From an uncultured Prevotellaceae bacterium (GTDB lineage: Bacteria; Bacteroidota; Bacteroidia; Bacteroidales; Bacteroidaceae): a DNA stretch of 46,751 bases. Location of the stretch: assembly GCA_946541275.1 (NCBI GenBank), contig CAMNJH010000004.1, positions 1 through 46,751 of the forward strand. The letters run 5' to 3'. Positions 1 through 10,131 of the stretch are shown here, piece by piece. Under the pieces are notes generated by a model. The model ran no database searches. It saw only the letters and a list, made by a program, of their open reading frames with translations, and had not been told where the DNA came from. Numbering within the stretch: the first letter of the stretch is position 1; each line of letters opens with the position of its first letter. The position numbers and the translations under genes were made by a program.

Positions 1-2
1 TT

Positions 3-2276
3 CACACCGGTGGTGACATGACCATGGGTCTGCGCGTCATTGGCAGTGCCGAGGCCCAGATGCCCGCTAACTGGATTGCCATGGACAACCTGACCCTGAC
101 CTACTATGGTGAGGTGAAGGAAGATCCCGACAAGGTGCTGATGGACCTGGCCATTGCTGAGGCCCTGAAGGTTTACCCGCTGGAAAGCCTTGGCGATGTC
201 GTAGCATACGTGGGCGATAAGGAGGCCTTCAAGGCAATTGTCGAGGAGGCTTGGGCAGCTACAGAAGGCTATCAGGAACTGCTCGAAAAGGTGAATGCTG
301 CCAAGAAGCAGTTGGATGCTTCTGTTGCCGCATACGCCAATTTCTCTACCAAGTATGAGGGCTGGAAAGCCAGAATGGTTGACTTCGATTTCGAGAATGA
401 TCTCTGGTTTGCTTACTGTGACTTTATCGACGGTATGAGCGAGGAGGGCTCGCCCTATCCCGAGGAGACTCCCGAGGAAGTCCTGACCAAGCAGGATCTG
501 ACCATCGAGCAGATTAATGCTTATATTGACCTCGTCGACGACCTCTTCCGCAAGGCATTCAGTGCCAGTTTGACCGACGGCTCAGATGTGACGCTGTTGC
601 TGAAGAATGCTGATCTGGTGAATGGCAGCGCTGGCTGGACTACCTCTGCTTCAGGTGGTAACTTCCTGCCTGGTGGCTATGAGCTGTATCATTGCTTCGA
701 GGCTTGGCATGCTACCAACTTCAATTTCTCGCAGACCATTGAGGATCTGCCCATTGGTGTGTACGAGCTCTCTACCCAGGGCTATGTGCGCTATCTGGAC
801 GGACAGTCGGCCATCGACCAGGCTGAAAATCGTCCCGCCAACATCCCCATCTACATCTTCATGAACGACTCGAAGGCCAACCTGCCCAACTGGATTGAGT
901 ACGGTCAGGAGCCCGGCTTCTTCAACGACTTCAATGAACAGCTGTCAGCTAATGGCTGGTGGAGCAGTCAGTCGTCGGCTACCTTCCTCACCGATGCTAA
1001 CGGTCTGGAGTATCCTGACAATATGACCGCCGCTGCTGCAGCCTTTGCAAAGGGTGACTACACTGTTCGTACCTATGGCCTGGTTGCCAATGAGGGCGAA
1101 AGCTTCACCCTGGGACTTAAGGGCGATGTCAGCGAAGCTCAGTACTGGCCGCTCTGGGGTCAGTTCAAGCTCACCTATCGTGGCTTCAACCCCGAAGTGA
1201 TTGCCGAGGCTCTCGATGCTGCCCTGCCAATGATTGACACCAGCAAGCCCATGGCCAAGTCGCTCTTCACCAGAGCTACCGAGCTTCAGGAGGCTGCCGC
1301 TGCTGCCAAGGCTGCTGATGATGGCGAGAAGATGTTTGCTGTGCTGAAGGACATCTATGCCCTCACCGAAGACATCAACAACAGTGTCATCCTGTTCAGC
1401 AAGCTGCAGACCGCTGTTGATGATCTGATTGCTGTTGCCAATGAATTTGATTCTCCTGCAAAGGCCGAGGCACTGGCTTTGGCCACCGAAATCCAGTCAG
1501 GTATCGATGAGCTCAAGCTGGAGAATGCCGACGCTGAGGCTTACTTGGTGAAGATTAGCGCCATGAAGACCAAGCTGCGTCTGCCCGCTAATGTGAACGA
1601 GGCTAACGACGATGCTCCTGTTAACGTGACCGCAGTCATTGAGACTCCTGGCTTCGAGAAGGACGGCACCAACAGCATCTACGGATGGACGGCCACTGGT
1701 CAGAAGTTCGGTAACGATGATCAGCTCTCAGCCCTCGCCCTTGAGTCGTGGGAGAGCGTGTTCCACATCTATCAGGACATCATTGGCTTGCCCGAAGGCA
1801 CTTATACGCTGAAGGTGAATGGATGGCAGCGCACCGCTAGTCCTACCTACCTCTATGCCGAGTCAGAGGGTCAGACCTTCGAGAAGGAGCTCATCAAGCT
1901 GGCCGACGGTATGCCCGCAGGCCTGAGCGAGCCCAGCACGCTGATTGGTGCTCGTGATATGTTCGACGAGGTGACCTTCATGAACACTCTCGTGGTGAAG
2001 GCTGCCGGCGACAAGCTGCGCATTGGTGTCCGCAAGGACGAGACGACAAGTGCCGACTGGATTGTGATTGACGAGTTCCAGCTCTGGTACCATGGTGCCA
2101 ACAGCCAGCTCAATCCTGATTCCGATGGCATTGAGGACGTGGCTAACTCGCAGACCGTGAAGGTGGAGTACTTCACGCTTGACGGTCGTAAGGCCAACAG
2201 TCTGCAGAAGGGCATCATGATTCAGAAGATAACCTTCGATAACGGTGCTGTGATTGTGAAGAAGATTCGCAAGTAA
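3..2276 (+). CDS. Secreted modular protein with jelly-roll/CBM-like modules and C-terminal sorting-like tail; truncated by left window edge
   Basis: Frame is open to the window start (H-T-G-G-D before the first ATG at 18). Repeated 'W..F....Q.I..LP.G.Y.L...G..R' modules separated by alpha-helical segments; tail VEYFTLDGRKANSLQKGIMIQKITFDNGAVIVKKIRK. Confidence 0.75.
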   Translation, partial: HTGGDMTMGLRVIGSAEAQMPANWIAMDNLTLTYYGEVKEDPDKVLMDLAIAEALKVYPLESLGDVVAYVGDKEAFKAIVEEAWAATEGYQELLEKVNAAKKQLDASVAAYANFSTKYEGWKARMVDFDFENDLWFAYCDFIDGMSEEGSPYPEETPEEVLTKQDLTIEQINAYIDLVDDLFRKAFSASLTDGSDVTLLLKNADLVNGSAGWTTSASGGNFLPGGYELYHCFEAWHATNFNFSQTIEDLPIGVYELSTQGYVRYLDGQSAIDQAENRPANIPIYIFMNDSKANLPNWIEYGQEPGFFNDFNEQLSANGWWSSQSSATFLTDANGLEYPDNMTAAAAAFAKGDYTVRTYGLVANEGESFTLGLKGDVSEAQYWPLWGQFKLTYRGFNPEVIAEALDAALPMIDTSKPMAKSLFTRATELQEAAAAAKAADDGEKMFAVLKDIYALTEDINNSVILFSKLQTAVDDLIAVANEFDSPAKAEALALATEIQSGIDELKLENADAEAYLVKISAMKTKLRLPANVNEANDDAPVNVTAVIETPGFEKDGTNSIYGWTATGQKFGNDDQLSALALESWESVFHIYQDIIGLPEGTYTLKVNGWQRTASPTYLYAESEGQTFEKELIKLADGMPAGLSEPSTLIGARDMFDEVTFMNTLVVKAAGDKLRIGVRKDETTSADWIVIDEFQLWYHGANSQLNPDSDGIEDVANSQTVKVEYFTLDGRKANSLQKGIMIQKITFDNGAVIVKKIRK

Positions 2277-2296
2277 TCTGCACTCATCGCTTCATT

Positions 2297-2335
2297 CAAT
2301 CGCTGCGAGGCTCCGGCTTCGCAGCGATTTCTCTT
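2297..2335 (+). terminator. Rho-independent-type terminator
   Basis: AATCGCTGCGA / TCGCAGCGATT perfect 11-bp stem just after the stop codon, followed by a T-rich tract. Confidence 0.7.
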
Positions 2336-2370
2336 ATCTCTTACCTCTCCCCTCCAAATTCATGGTTCCT

Positions 2371-2457
2371 TCAAGTGTTAAATCCACACTATTTTGGGAG
2401 AAAAGGAAAAAAAACTTTGAAAAATGATACGAGTTATTAAATTTTTGATTATCTTTG
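2371..2457 (+). promoter_or_regulatory. Promoter/regulatory module copy 1, ending in TATCTTTG (-7 type box)
   Basis: TCAAGTGTTAAATCCACACTATTTTGGGAG...GATACGAGTTATTAAATTTTTGATTATCTTTG; aligns without gaps to 7035-7121 (about 79/87 identical by eye). Confidence 0.65.
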
Positions 2458-2576
2458 CAGCGGAAATCTGCTCATGTGCGAGAGATAACCTCTTTTTAGA
2501 GGCAGGTGATGGCATACAACCCTGAAAAATACTTTCAACAAACATTTATTATTAACTAACTTTAAATTCATTGCTT

Positions 2577-5500
2577 ATGAAATTTTCAAAACTTCTCGTT
2601 TTGAGTGCGCTCTGGCTAGGAATAGCTGGTAGTGCAAAGGCAGAAGTTCCTGATGGCATTTGGACCATGCCCGAGCCCTCAGGTTTGGTGTTCACGGATG
2701 TGACGTTCGATGACTATCAGCGTTACTATCTGTACAACGCCGATGCCAAGATGTTCTTTGCCAGTGGTAATGAGTGGAGCACTCGTGCCAGCGTGGCAAC
2801 GTTTGGCTACGAGGTGTGGCTGGTTGCCAGCTCCGAGGTGGATGCCCCCGAGGGTTCCTATGAGCTGTGGGACAACTGCCAGCATCCCGACCGCATTCTT
2901 GGTGACAAGAACTGCTTCACTGACGACGGTGGCTCTACATGGGTTGACCATGCCGACCAGGGCAACTACTCATGGTCTGTCACCAAGGTGGGCGATTTCT
3001 ATCGCTTCCAGAATGTGGCCCTGATAGCCGACAAGCCCGAGTTCGACGGCAAGTACTTCGGTTGGAAGGGTGACTATTCTGACAGCCGCCTCTACATGAT
3101 TGCTCCTGAAGAGGGCTTCGTGGACTGGAAGTTCGTCACCGCTGACTCTTATCTGGCTTTCGTCGAGTCGGATGCTTATGCAGCTTACAAGTCTGGTGCT
3201 GAGGCATTTGCTGCCGCCCTGGCTCTGAAGAGCGTATTGGAGCAGGCTGAGGCTCTGGGTGCCAACATCGCTACCCAGCTGGCTGTCTACACCAATACTG
3301 CCAGCACCGCTGCCGAGCTGAATGCAGCTGCCAGTGCCCTGACTTCCATCATCGACGCCCGCAAGGCCCTGAAGGAAGCCATTGACGATGCCAAGGCTAA
3401 GGGCTTCACCGAGACCGCTCCCTATGAGGCCGTGTTTGCCAATGGCGACGCTACTGCCGACGAGCTGAAGAAGGCCCTTGAGGATCTGAAGACCGCTATG
3501 GTGGAGTGGGGCAAGAACCACGCTTCTGTGGACAATCCTGCCGACATGACCGCCAAGATTGTCAACCCGAACTTCGACAACGCCAGCTCTTCGGGCTGGA
3601 GTGGCACGGCTCCCAACATGAAGGGCTCTGGCTCACATGGTCCTGCCAATGTGGCTGAGGTATGGAACAATACGTTCGACACCTATCAGGACATCGAGGG
3701 TCTGCCCGCAGGTGTCTACGCCCTGGGTGCCAAGACCTCATGGCGTGGTTCATGGAACGACATGATCAACAACATCGGCCCTGCTGCCAGCCTCTATGTG
3801 AAGGTGGGCGACATTGAGACCGCTGCTCCCTTCAACTACATCTGGTCGCCCATGAACACCGAGGCTCTGGGTGGCTCAACCTACTTCGGAACGGGTGCTG
3901 GTGAGAATGCACAGGTCGACGAGGAGACCGGCATCACCTACTACTCGCCCAACGATCCTTCGGCTTTCCGTCTGTATGAAGAGAAGGGATTCTATGACAC
4001 CAAGGTCATGTTCGGCGTTTCTGAAGGCACCGTACGCATCGGCGTGAAGAACCCCAGAATGATGGGTGACGCCGACAACTGGAGCTGCTTCGACACCTTC
4101 ACACTCACCTATTACGGTGCCGGTGCTGATGCCGCCAAGCTGTATCTCGACCTGCAGCTGCCCAACTACAAGGAGTTCGTTCCTGAGGAGGGTCAGCTCT
4201 ACACCGAGGCCTATGCCGAGGAGTACAACAAGCTGATTGCTGCTGAGTACACCGCAGCTTCCATGGAAGAGGCTTCTGCCATCGTGAAGTCTATCAACGA
4301 TGCCTACAATGCTCTGATGAAGAACATCGACCTCTGGAAGCAGTGGCAGGAGAAGGTGAACACCATCCGCAGCGAATACGTGGTCAACGACGAGTATGCT
4401 GAAATCACTCCTGAGATTGACGACCTCTCCGACTATTGCGATGAGTTCAACGTGGAGGAAATCCTGGAAGCTCACGACTGGACCAACGAGAAGCTGGAGG
4501 AAGAGCTGGCTACACTCGACGAGTGGGTAGAGTCACTCCTGGAGAAGTCGAAGGACCAAGTTTGGGATGGCAAGGACATGACCATGTTCATCAACAATCC
4601 TTCCTTCGAGAAGGACCATGAGACCAACTCTGGCAACAAGGATGGCTGGACCGTTGACCGCATCGATGGTGGCAACGTGACGCCTGGTCCTATCAATGGC
4701 GATGGCGACACCTTCCTGGAGAAAGTGGGCTACTACAATGCCTGCTTCGAGTCGTGGCACTGCCACAAGTGGGACGTATGGCAGGAAATCAAGAATCTGC
4801 CTGTCGGTATGTACGAGCTGCAGGTGCAGGGCTACGTGCGCTGCGAGGTGGGTGGCTACAACCGTGGCGACGAGCTGGTTGAGCCCTACACTTCACCTGT
4901 GTACCTCTACATGAACAATGCCACGAGCCAGTTCCCCAGCGTTTACTCTGAGATTCCTGCCGAGCACGGCGTGGACTTCCAGATTGTTGAGGGCTGGACT
5001 ACTGAGGAAATCAATGGCAACCTGTTCCCCAACTCTATGGGCGGCGCTGCTCAGTGCTTCAGCACCGATATGTACAAGAAGACCGCCTTCGGTCTGATTG
5101 CCAAGAAGGGTGACACCTTCCGCATTGGTGTGAAGATGGATGCCGACCAGGACTGGTGGTGCATCTGGGATAACTTCAAACTCACCTATCGTACGCCCAC
5201 TGCCGACCTGGTGCTGCCTGTGCTGGACGAGGCCATGCAGGTCATCAACCCCGACCAGTTCATGGGTAAGTCTGTCCATGAGGCAGCCCTGGCACTGGAA
5301 GAGCGTGTCAACGCTGCCAAGGCTTCTGGCGATGGTCAGGCCATGTTCGACATGCTGGCAGAGGTCTACGACCTGTCTGAGAGCATCAGCAACTCTGTGG
5401 CTCTGTTCAAGAAGCTCATTGCTGCTAACGAGAACCTCATCGACGTGCAGAGCTACTCATCTGCCTCTGCCGCTGTGAAGGACGAGGCCAAGGCTCTCTA

Positions 5501-6386
5501 CAACCGTATCAACGACGGCGTTGAGGGCTGGCAGTTCGAGGACGCCGAGGTGGAAGGCCTGATGGCTGAAATCGGTGCCATGATCACCAAGCTGGGTATT
5601 CCTGCTGATGCCGATCTGGCTTCTGACGCTAATCCCGTTGAGTTCAAGGTCATCAAGAACCCCGACTACGACGAGGATCTGAGTGGCTGGCTGGGCACTG
5701 GTGCTGCTCGCAATGCTGACTGGACCAATGCTGAGATCTTCAATGCCAACTTCGACTACTATCAGGACATCATCGGTCTGCCCGAGGGTACCTATCAGCT
5801 GATGGTGCAGGGCTTCTACCGTGCCGGTAGCGCTAAGGACGATTACGACAAGCGCGATGACGAGAGCATCAGCCATGCATTCCTGTATGCCCTGACCTCG
5901 CAGAATGGTGACTCTATCACCTTCAGCAAGCCCCTGGTGCGCCTGGGTGCTGAGGCCGACGAGCTGAACATCGGTGTTGACGGCTACGTGACTGTTGTGG
6001 AGCCCAGCGAAGAAAGCAATGGCGTTGCAGTTTGCAACAGCATGGCTACCGCTGGTCAGGAGTTCGAATATGGCAAGTACAACAACAACCTGATCTTCAA
6101 GGTGAAGGCTGGTGAGAATGTACGTGTCGGTCTGAAGAAGAACGTGAACATCAATGACAACTGGACCATCTGGGATTCCTGGAAGCTGATGTACTTCGGT
6201 AAGAACAGCGACAAGACGCCCGCTGGCGATCCTTCTGGCATTGAGAACGTGAACAGCGTTCCCGCTGTGCAGGTGGAGTACTTCACCCTCGACGGACGCA
6301 AGGCCAACAGCCTGCAGAAGGGCATCATGATTCAGAAGGTTACCTTCGAGAATGGTGCTGTGCTCGTGAAGAAGATTCGCAAGTAA
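2577..6386 (+). CDS. Secreted multi-module protein (three jelly-roll/CBM-like modules plus helical spacers), paralogous to the upstream CDS
   Basis: ATG at 2577 (ORF track used an upstream TTG) gives MKFSKLLVLSALWLGIAGSAKAE signal peptide. Repeats near 'NPNFDNASSSGWSG', 'NPSFEKDHETNSGNKDGW' and 'NPDYDEDLSGWLG'; C-terminus nearly identical to the upstream CDS. Confidence 0.8.
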   Translation: MKFSKLLVLSALWLGIAGSAKAEVPDGIWTMPEPSGLVFTDVTFDDYQRYYLYNADAKMFFASGNEWSTRASVATFGYEVWLVASSEVDAPEGSYELWDNCQHPDRILGDKNCFTDDGGSTWVDHADQGNYSWSVTKVGDFYRFQNVALIADKPEFDGKYFGWKGDYSDSRLYMIAPEEGFVDWKFVTADSYLAFVESDAYAAYKSGAEAFAAALALKSVLEQAEALGANIATQLAVYTNTASTAAELNAAASALTSIIDARKALKEAIDDAKAKGFTETAPYEAVFANGDATADELKKALEDLKTAMVEWGKNHASVDNPADMTAKIVNPNFDNASSSGWSGTAPNMKGSGSHGPANVAEVWNNTFDTYQDIEGLPAGVYALGAKTSWRGSWNDMINNIGPAASLYVKVGDIETAAPFNYIWSPMNTEALGGSTYFGTGAGENAQVDEETGITYYSPNDPSAFRLYEEKGFYDTKVMFGVSEGTVRIGVKNPRMMGDADNWSCFDTFTLTYYGAGADAAKLYLDLQLPNYKEFVPEEGQLYTEAYAEEYNKLIAAEYTAASMEEASAIVKSINDAYNALMKNIDLWKQWQEKVNTIRSEYVVNDEYAEITPEIDDLSDYCDEFNVEEILEAHDWTNEKLEEELATLDEWVESLLEKSKDQVWDGKDMTMFINNPSFEKDHETNSGNKDGWTVDRIDGGNVTPGPINGDGDTFLEKVGYYNACFESWHCHKWDVWQEIKNLPVGMYELQVQGYVRCEVGGYNRGDELVEPYTSPVYLYMNNATSQFPSVYSEIPAEHGVDFQIVEGWTTEEINGNLFPNSMGGAAQCFSTDMYKKTAFGLIAKKGDTFRIGVKMDADQDWWCIWDNFKLTYRTPTADLVLPVLDEAMQVINPDQFMGKSVHEAALALEERVNAAKASGDGQAMFDMLAEVYDLSESISNSVALFKKLIAANENLIDVQSYSSASAAVKDEAKALYNRINDGVEGWQFEDAEVEGLMAEIGAMITKLGIPADADLASDANPVEFKVIKNPDYDEDLSGWLGTGAARNADWTNAEIFNANFDYYQDIIGLPEGTYQLMVQGFYRAGSAKDDYDKRDDESISHAFLYALTSQNGDSITFSKPLVRLGAEADELNIGVDGYVTVVEPSEESNGVAVCNSMATAGQEFEYGKYNNNLIFKVKAGENVRVGLKKNVNINDNWTIWDSWKLMYFGKNSDKTPAGDPSGIENVNSVPAVQVEYFTLDGRKANSLQKGIMIQKVTFENGAVLVKKIRK

Positions 6387-6409
6387 TCTGCGCTGAACAC
6401 ACTTTATTC

Positions 6410-6445
6410 AATCGCTGCGAAGCTCCGGCTTCGCAGCGTTTTTCT
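6410..6445 (+). terminator. Rho-independent terminator
   Basis: CGCTGCGAAGC-TCCG-GCTTCGCAGCG perfect 11-bp stem and tetraloop followed by TTTTTCT. Confidence 0.8.
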
Positions 6446-6519
6446 ATTATGAGAGGGGAGAGGGGAGAGGTAGGAGCAATACCATTACTTTGGCCAAGGA
6501 CCCAAGGGCTGGACTCCTT

Positions 6520-6906
6520 CGCGCGCGCGTAATACGCGCGTGAGTAAGTGCTACAAGTGCTACTGTGCTTGTATTCTGCTGATAACCAGCGTGTTCTGGG
6601 TGCATATTGGCTCATTTTTGGTGCTACCGAAGTGCTACCGGAAAAGCTACCAGCCCTCCAACCAGCAGATGCCACTTTTTGGGAAAAGGAGCACGACTTT
6701 TTTCAAAAAGTCGCCGCCGTTTTCTAAAAAGTCGGCCCCGTTTTCTGAAAAGTCGCCGTCGTTTTTCCCGGTAGCATTTCCAGTAGCACTTCGGTAGCAC
6801 CAAAAATGAGCCAAAATGCACCCGTAACTTTCTGTAAGACAAGTAAATATGAGCACGGTAGCGCCTGTAGCACTTTTGTTTCGCTCTAAATAACGTGCGC
6901 GCGTGA
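6520..6906. repeat. Palindromic non-coding element, copy 1, bracketed by alternating CG tracts
   Basis: CGCGCGCGTAATACGCGCG at left and GTGCGCGCGTGAGCG at right; 54-nt inverted arms 6598-6651 / 6770-6823 (51/54); outer GTGCTACAAGTGCTAC (6548-6563) vs GTAGCGCCTGTAGCAC (6858-6873); core of AAAAAGTCGCCGCCGTTTT-like repeats. Confidence 0.75.
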
Positions 6907-7034
6907 GCGTTCAGGGATTACCCGAGCCTTCCTGTACGTAGAAATACTCCGCTCCAGAAGGGGGGAAGGGTAGGGGTGTCTCCGCTTTTTTATAGTAAAA
7001 ACGTGAGGTGGAAACATACGCATAGGAAAACGTG

Positions 7035-7121
7035 TCAAGTGTTATATCCACACTATTTTAGGAAAATTAGAAAAAAAACCTTGAAAAGTGATACGAGTTA
7101 TTAAATTTTTGATTATCTTTG
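7035..7121 (+). promoter_or_regulatory. Promoter/regulatory module copy 2 upstream of the fasciclin/SusCD run
   Basis: Ungapped 87-bp match to 2371-2457, ends in TATCTTTG. Confidence 0.65.
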
Positions 7122-7368
7122 TACCCGAATTGTGCCTGTGGGCACTGATAACTGTTAACAAGATTCAAAAATAAACAACTGTTGTTTACTAACTTCGCTA
7201 ACCTAACAGAGGCCGATGGCAGGGGGAAATTGCATGTTGACCTCGTATTTCCGTCTCTACACGATGGGGCTCGATGAGCTCTTGTCGTGAGTTGTCGTAT
7301 TACCTTAATTTAACCATCTGATCAACCATCTATAGCACAAGAGAATTTAATAATATAAACCAAAACCT

Positions 7369-10113
7369 ATGAAACGAAAAACTATCATCAAGCAAGGACG
7401 ACGGGCAGTGCTCGCCACCTGCGGCTTGCTGGTTGGAACCACGGTGCTACAGTCCTGTAAGGACGATGTGCTCACTGGTCAGCCGGAATGGCTGGGCAAC
7501 TCCATCTACGAGCGTTTGCAGGATGAAGGCAACTACACCACCGTGCTGCGTCTGATTGACGACCTGGGGCAGACCGAAGTGTTGCGCCACACAGGTTCGA
7601 AGACGTTGTTTGCTGCCGACGACCAGGCCTACCAGAAATGGTACCAGGGCAACAGCTGGGGGGTGCGCAGCTACGAACAGTTGACGGATGCGCAGAAGAA
7701 ACTCCTTCTGAACAACGCCATGATCAACAATGCTTACCTCATCGAGCTGATGTCGAATGCGAAGTCGCAGGGCGATTCCGGCTCACCTGAGGAAGGCAAG
7801 ACCATGCGCCGCGAGACCGCCACGAGTGTTTTTGACTCGGTCTATGTGATGCCGGCATCGAAGATGCCCAACACCAAGGCCTGGGCTAGCTATCGCGACC
7901 GCGGTAAGAGCATGCCCATCCTGATGGATGCCACCGCTGCACCCATGATCCACTTCCTGCCTGCCTACATGCAGTACAACAAGATTACTGATGAGGACCT
8001 GTCCGTGCTGACCAACCATCAGGCTACTTCCATTGCCGAGGCTTGGGTGAACGGGCAGCGCGTAGGTGAGCGCGACATCACCTGCAAGAACGGATACATT
8101 CAGAAGGTGGACGGCGTGGTGGAGTCAAGTCCCAACATGGCCCAGATTATCCGTCAGCATGCCAACATGTCGATGTGGAGCCATCTGCTCGACCGTTATT
8201 CAGCCCCCTACTATTCGGCTGAGAACACCCGCCTGTACAATAATATCTACAATAATGAAGACTCGCTGTTCGTCCTGCGCTACTTCAGCAGCCGTTCAGT
8301 GGGTGGCCAGCCCCTGGATAGGGACCCGGATGGCGACCCCGTGAAGGCCCTGCTGACGTATGATCCCGGATGGAACCAGTACATTGATGCCAGCCAGGAT
8401 AAGGACCTGCACAATGATGCCGGCGTGATGTTCGTTCCCACTAACCAGGCTCTGGAGACTTGGTGGAACAATGAGGGCCGCGACCTGCAAGACGAGTATA
8501 AGGTTTGGGACTCTATTCCTGATAACACACTGGCCAAGCTAATCAACGTGAACATGAAGGCTGCCTTCTCTGAGGCTGTACCCTCGAAGTTTGAAACGGT
8601 GCTGAACGATGCCAAGGAAACCATGGGCATCACCATCGCCGATATCGACTCCTGCTTCATGGGCTGTAACGGTGTGATCTACCTGACCAACAAGGTGTTC
8701 ACCCCCGCTGAGTATTCATCGGTGGCCTATCCTGCCCTGGCACATGCTTCGACCATGAACGTGTTCTACTGGGGCCTTTCCGTGGGTTCGGAAAGTGGAG
8801 CCACTGATAAGCAGAAAGGCCTGTTGAACTTCCTGCCCTACCTGCTTTCTATGGACTCCAAGTATGCCCTGATCATCCCCACAAATGAAGCTATGTTGCA
8901 GTTCCTGGATCCAGGCAGCTATGGACAGGTGAGCACCAGCGACAGTCTGACGAGTGAGGCTGCTGACCTGATTGAGTTCACCTTTGATGCCACAAAGGGC
9001 ATCTCTGCCCGCGTGCAGGCTACCCGCTATGCCGCCACCATCGACGCTGACGGCATCATCACAAAGGGGGATCGCAAGCAGGCCAGCGTGGCTACGAATG
9101 TGGTTGCCACCATCATGTCACAGCTGGTTGACCAGCTCATCATTGTGATTCCTGACAAGACAAAGACGCTGGAAGACTACGTCAATGAAGGCTATACCTA
9201 CTTCAAGTCGAAGGGTGGCTCCATGGTGCGCGTCACCCGTGATGCCGCTGGCAATCTGGCCTTCGAAGGCGGTTTCCAGATGGAGCACAATGGAAATGCC
9301 ATTCCTTCCACGGAGCGTTTCCAGAAGACCAACGGTGTCTCCTATCAGATTGAGAAGCAGGTGCCCATGGGAGCCGAGAAGACCCTCTACCTGACGCTCA
9401 GGGAGCATCCTGAATACGAGTACTTCTATAACCTGCTGGAGAGTGACTATGGTACTGACCTGCTCGCCACCAAGTTGAACAATAAGTACAACGCTGGTAT
9501 GCAGTCAAGGTCGAGCAAGAACCTGCGCCTCTTTGACAACTATAACTACACGGTCTATATCCCCACTAATGCTTCGATTGCCAAGCTGCAAGAGGACAAC
9601 ATCCTGCCTAAGTTCGAGGAACTGGAGATGGGTGATGAGAACGACGAGGTGGTTGACAGCATCTGCATGGCCGAGGGATGGTATGACCTGAACCCTGACC
9701 GCACCGCTGTGCAGAACACGGTCAAGAACACCCTGAAGACCATTGTGACCGACTTCCTGCGCTATCATGTGCACGATAATTCCGTGGCTATTGGCCTGGC
9801 AAAGGATCCCGCCAGCGAGGGCAAGTATGAGAGTATGAAGCGCAACCTGGAAACCGGTCGTTTCTACCCCATCATGGTTAACTACGACACTAGCAGCATG
9901 ACCATCACCGACGCCACTGGACAGACACACCAGGTGGTTACCACACCGGGACTCTACAACAACATCTGCCGTGAATACTGGTTTGAGGGCTCTGGCAACA
10001 CTGCCCAGCTGTTCATGGCCAGTGATGCCGTGGTGCACCAGATTGACAGCCCCCTGATGTATGAGAACCTGAAACCCTGGCGACAGGTGGTCAGAGAAGC
10101 ACTTAACAAATAA
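7369..10113 (+). CDS. Fasciclin-domain-type lipoprotein
   Basis: Lipobox-like TTVLQSC; fasciclin-like 'YTTVLRLIDDLGQTEVLRHTGSKTLFAADDQAY', 'YTVYIPTNASIAKLQ', 'YALIIPTNEAM'. Confidence 0.75.
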   Translation: MKRKTIIKQGRRAVLATCGLLVGTTVLQSCKDDVLTGQPEWLGNSIYERLQDEGNYTTVLRLIDDLGQTEVLRHTGSKTLFAADDQAYQKWYQGNSWGVRSYEQLTDAQKKLLLNNAMINNAYLIELMSNAKSQGDSGSPEEGKTMRRETATSVFDSVYVMPASKMPNTKAWASYRDRGKSMPILMDATAAPMIHFLPAYMQYNKITDEDLSVLTNHQATSIAEAWVNGQRVGERDITCKNGYIQKVDGVVESSPNMAQIIRQHANMSMWSHLLDRYSAPYYSAENTRLYNNIYNNEDSLFVLRYFSSRSVGGQPLDRDPDGDPVKALLTYDPGWNQYIDASQDKDLHNDAGVMFVPTNQALETWWNNEGRDLQDEYKVWDSIPDNTLAKLINVNMKAAFSEAVPSKFETVLNDAKETMGITIADIDSCFMGCNGVIYLTNKVFTPAEYSSVAYPALAHASTMNVFYWGLSVGSESGATDKQKGLLNFLPYLLSMDSKYALIIPTNEAMLQFLDPGSYGQVSTSDSLTSEAADLIEFTFDATKGISARVQATRYAATIDADGIITKGDRKQASVATNVVATIMSQLVDQLIIVIPDKTKTLEDYVNEGYTYFKSKGGSMVRVTRDAAGNLAFEGGFQMEHNGNAIPSTERFQKTNGVSYQIEKQVPMGAEKTLYLTLREHPEYEYFYNLLESDYGTDLLATKLNNKYNAGMQSRSSKNLRLFDNYNYTVYIPTNASIAKLQEDNILPKFEELEMGDENDEVVDSICMAEGWYDLNPDRTAVQNTVKNTLKTIVTDFLRYHVHDNSVAIGLAKDPASEGKYESMKRNLETGRFYPIMVNYDTSSMTITDATGQTHQVVTTPGLYNNICREYWFEGSGNTAQLFMASDAVVHQIDSPLMYENLKPWRQVVREALNK

Positions 10114-10131
10114 GAGAGGAGGACACAACGT

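Noticed and set aside
6540-6797. 85-aa ORF with FFKKSPPFSKKSAPFSEKSPSFF repeats
   Set aside because: Made entirely from the palindromic element; the repeats are DNA-level units and ORFs on the other strand (6624-6856) have the same character, so not a credible protein.
6520-6906. CRISPR-like array
   Set aside because: Repeat units are short, imperfect and palindromically arranged with no regular unique spacers; no cas genes in the window.
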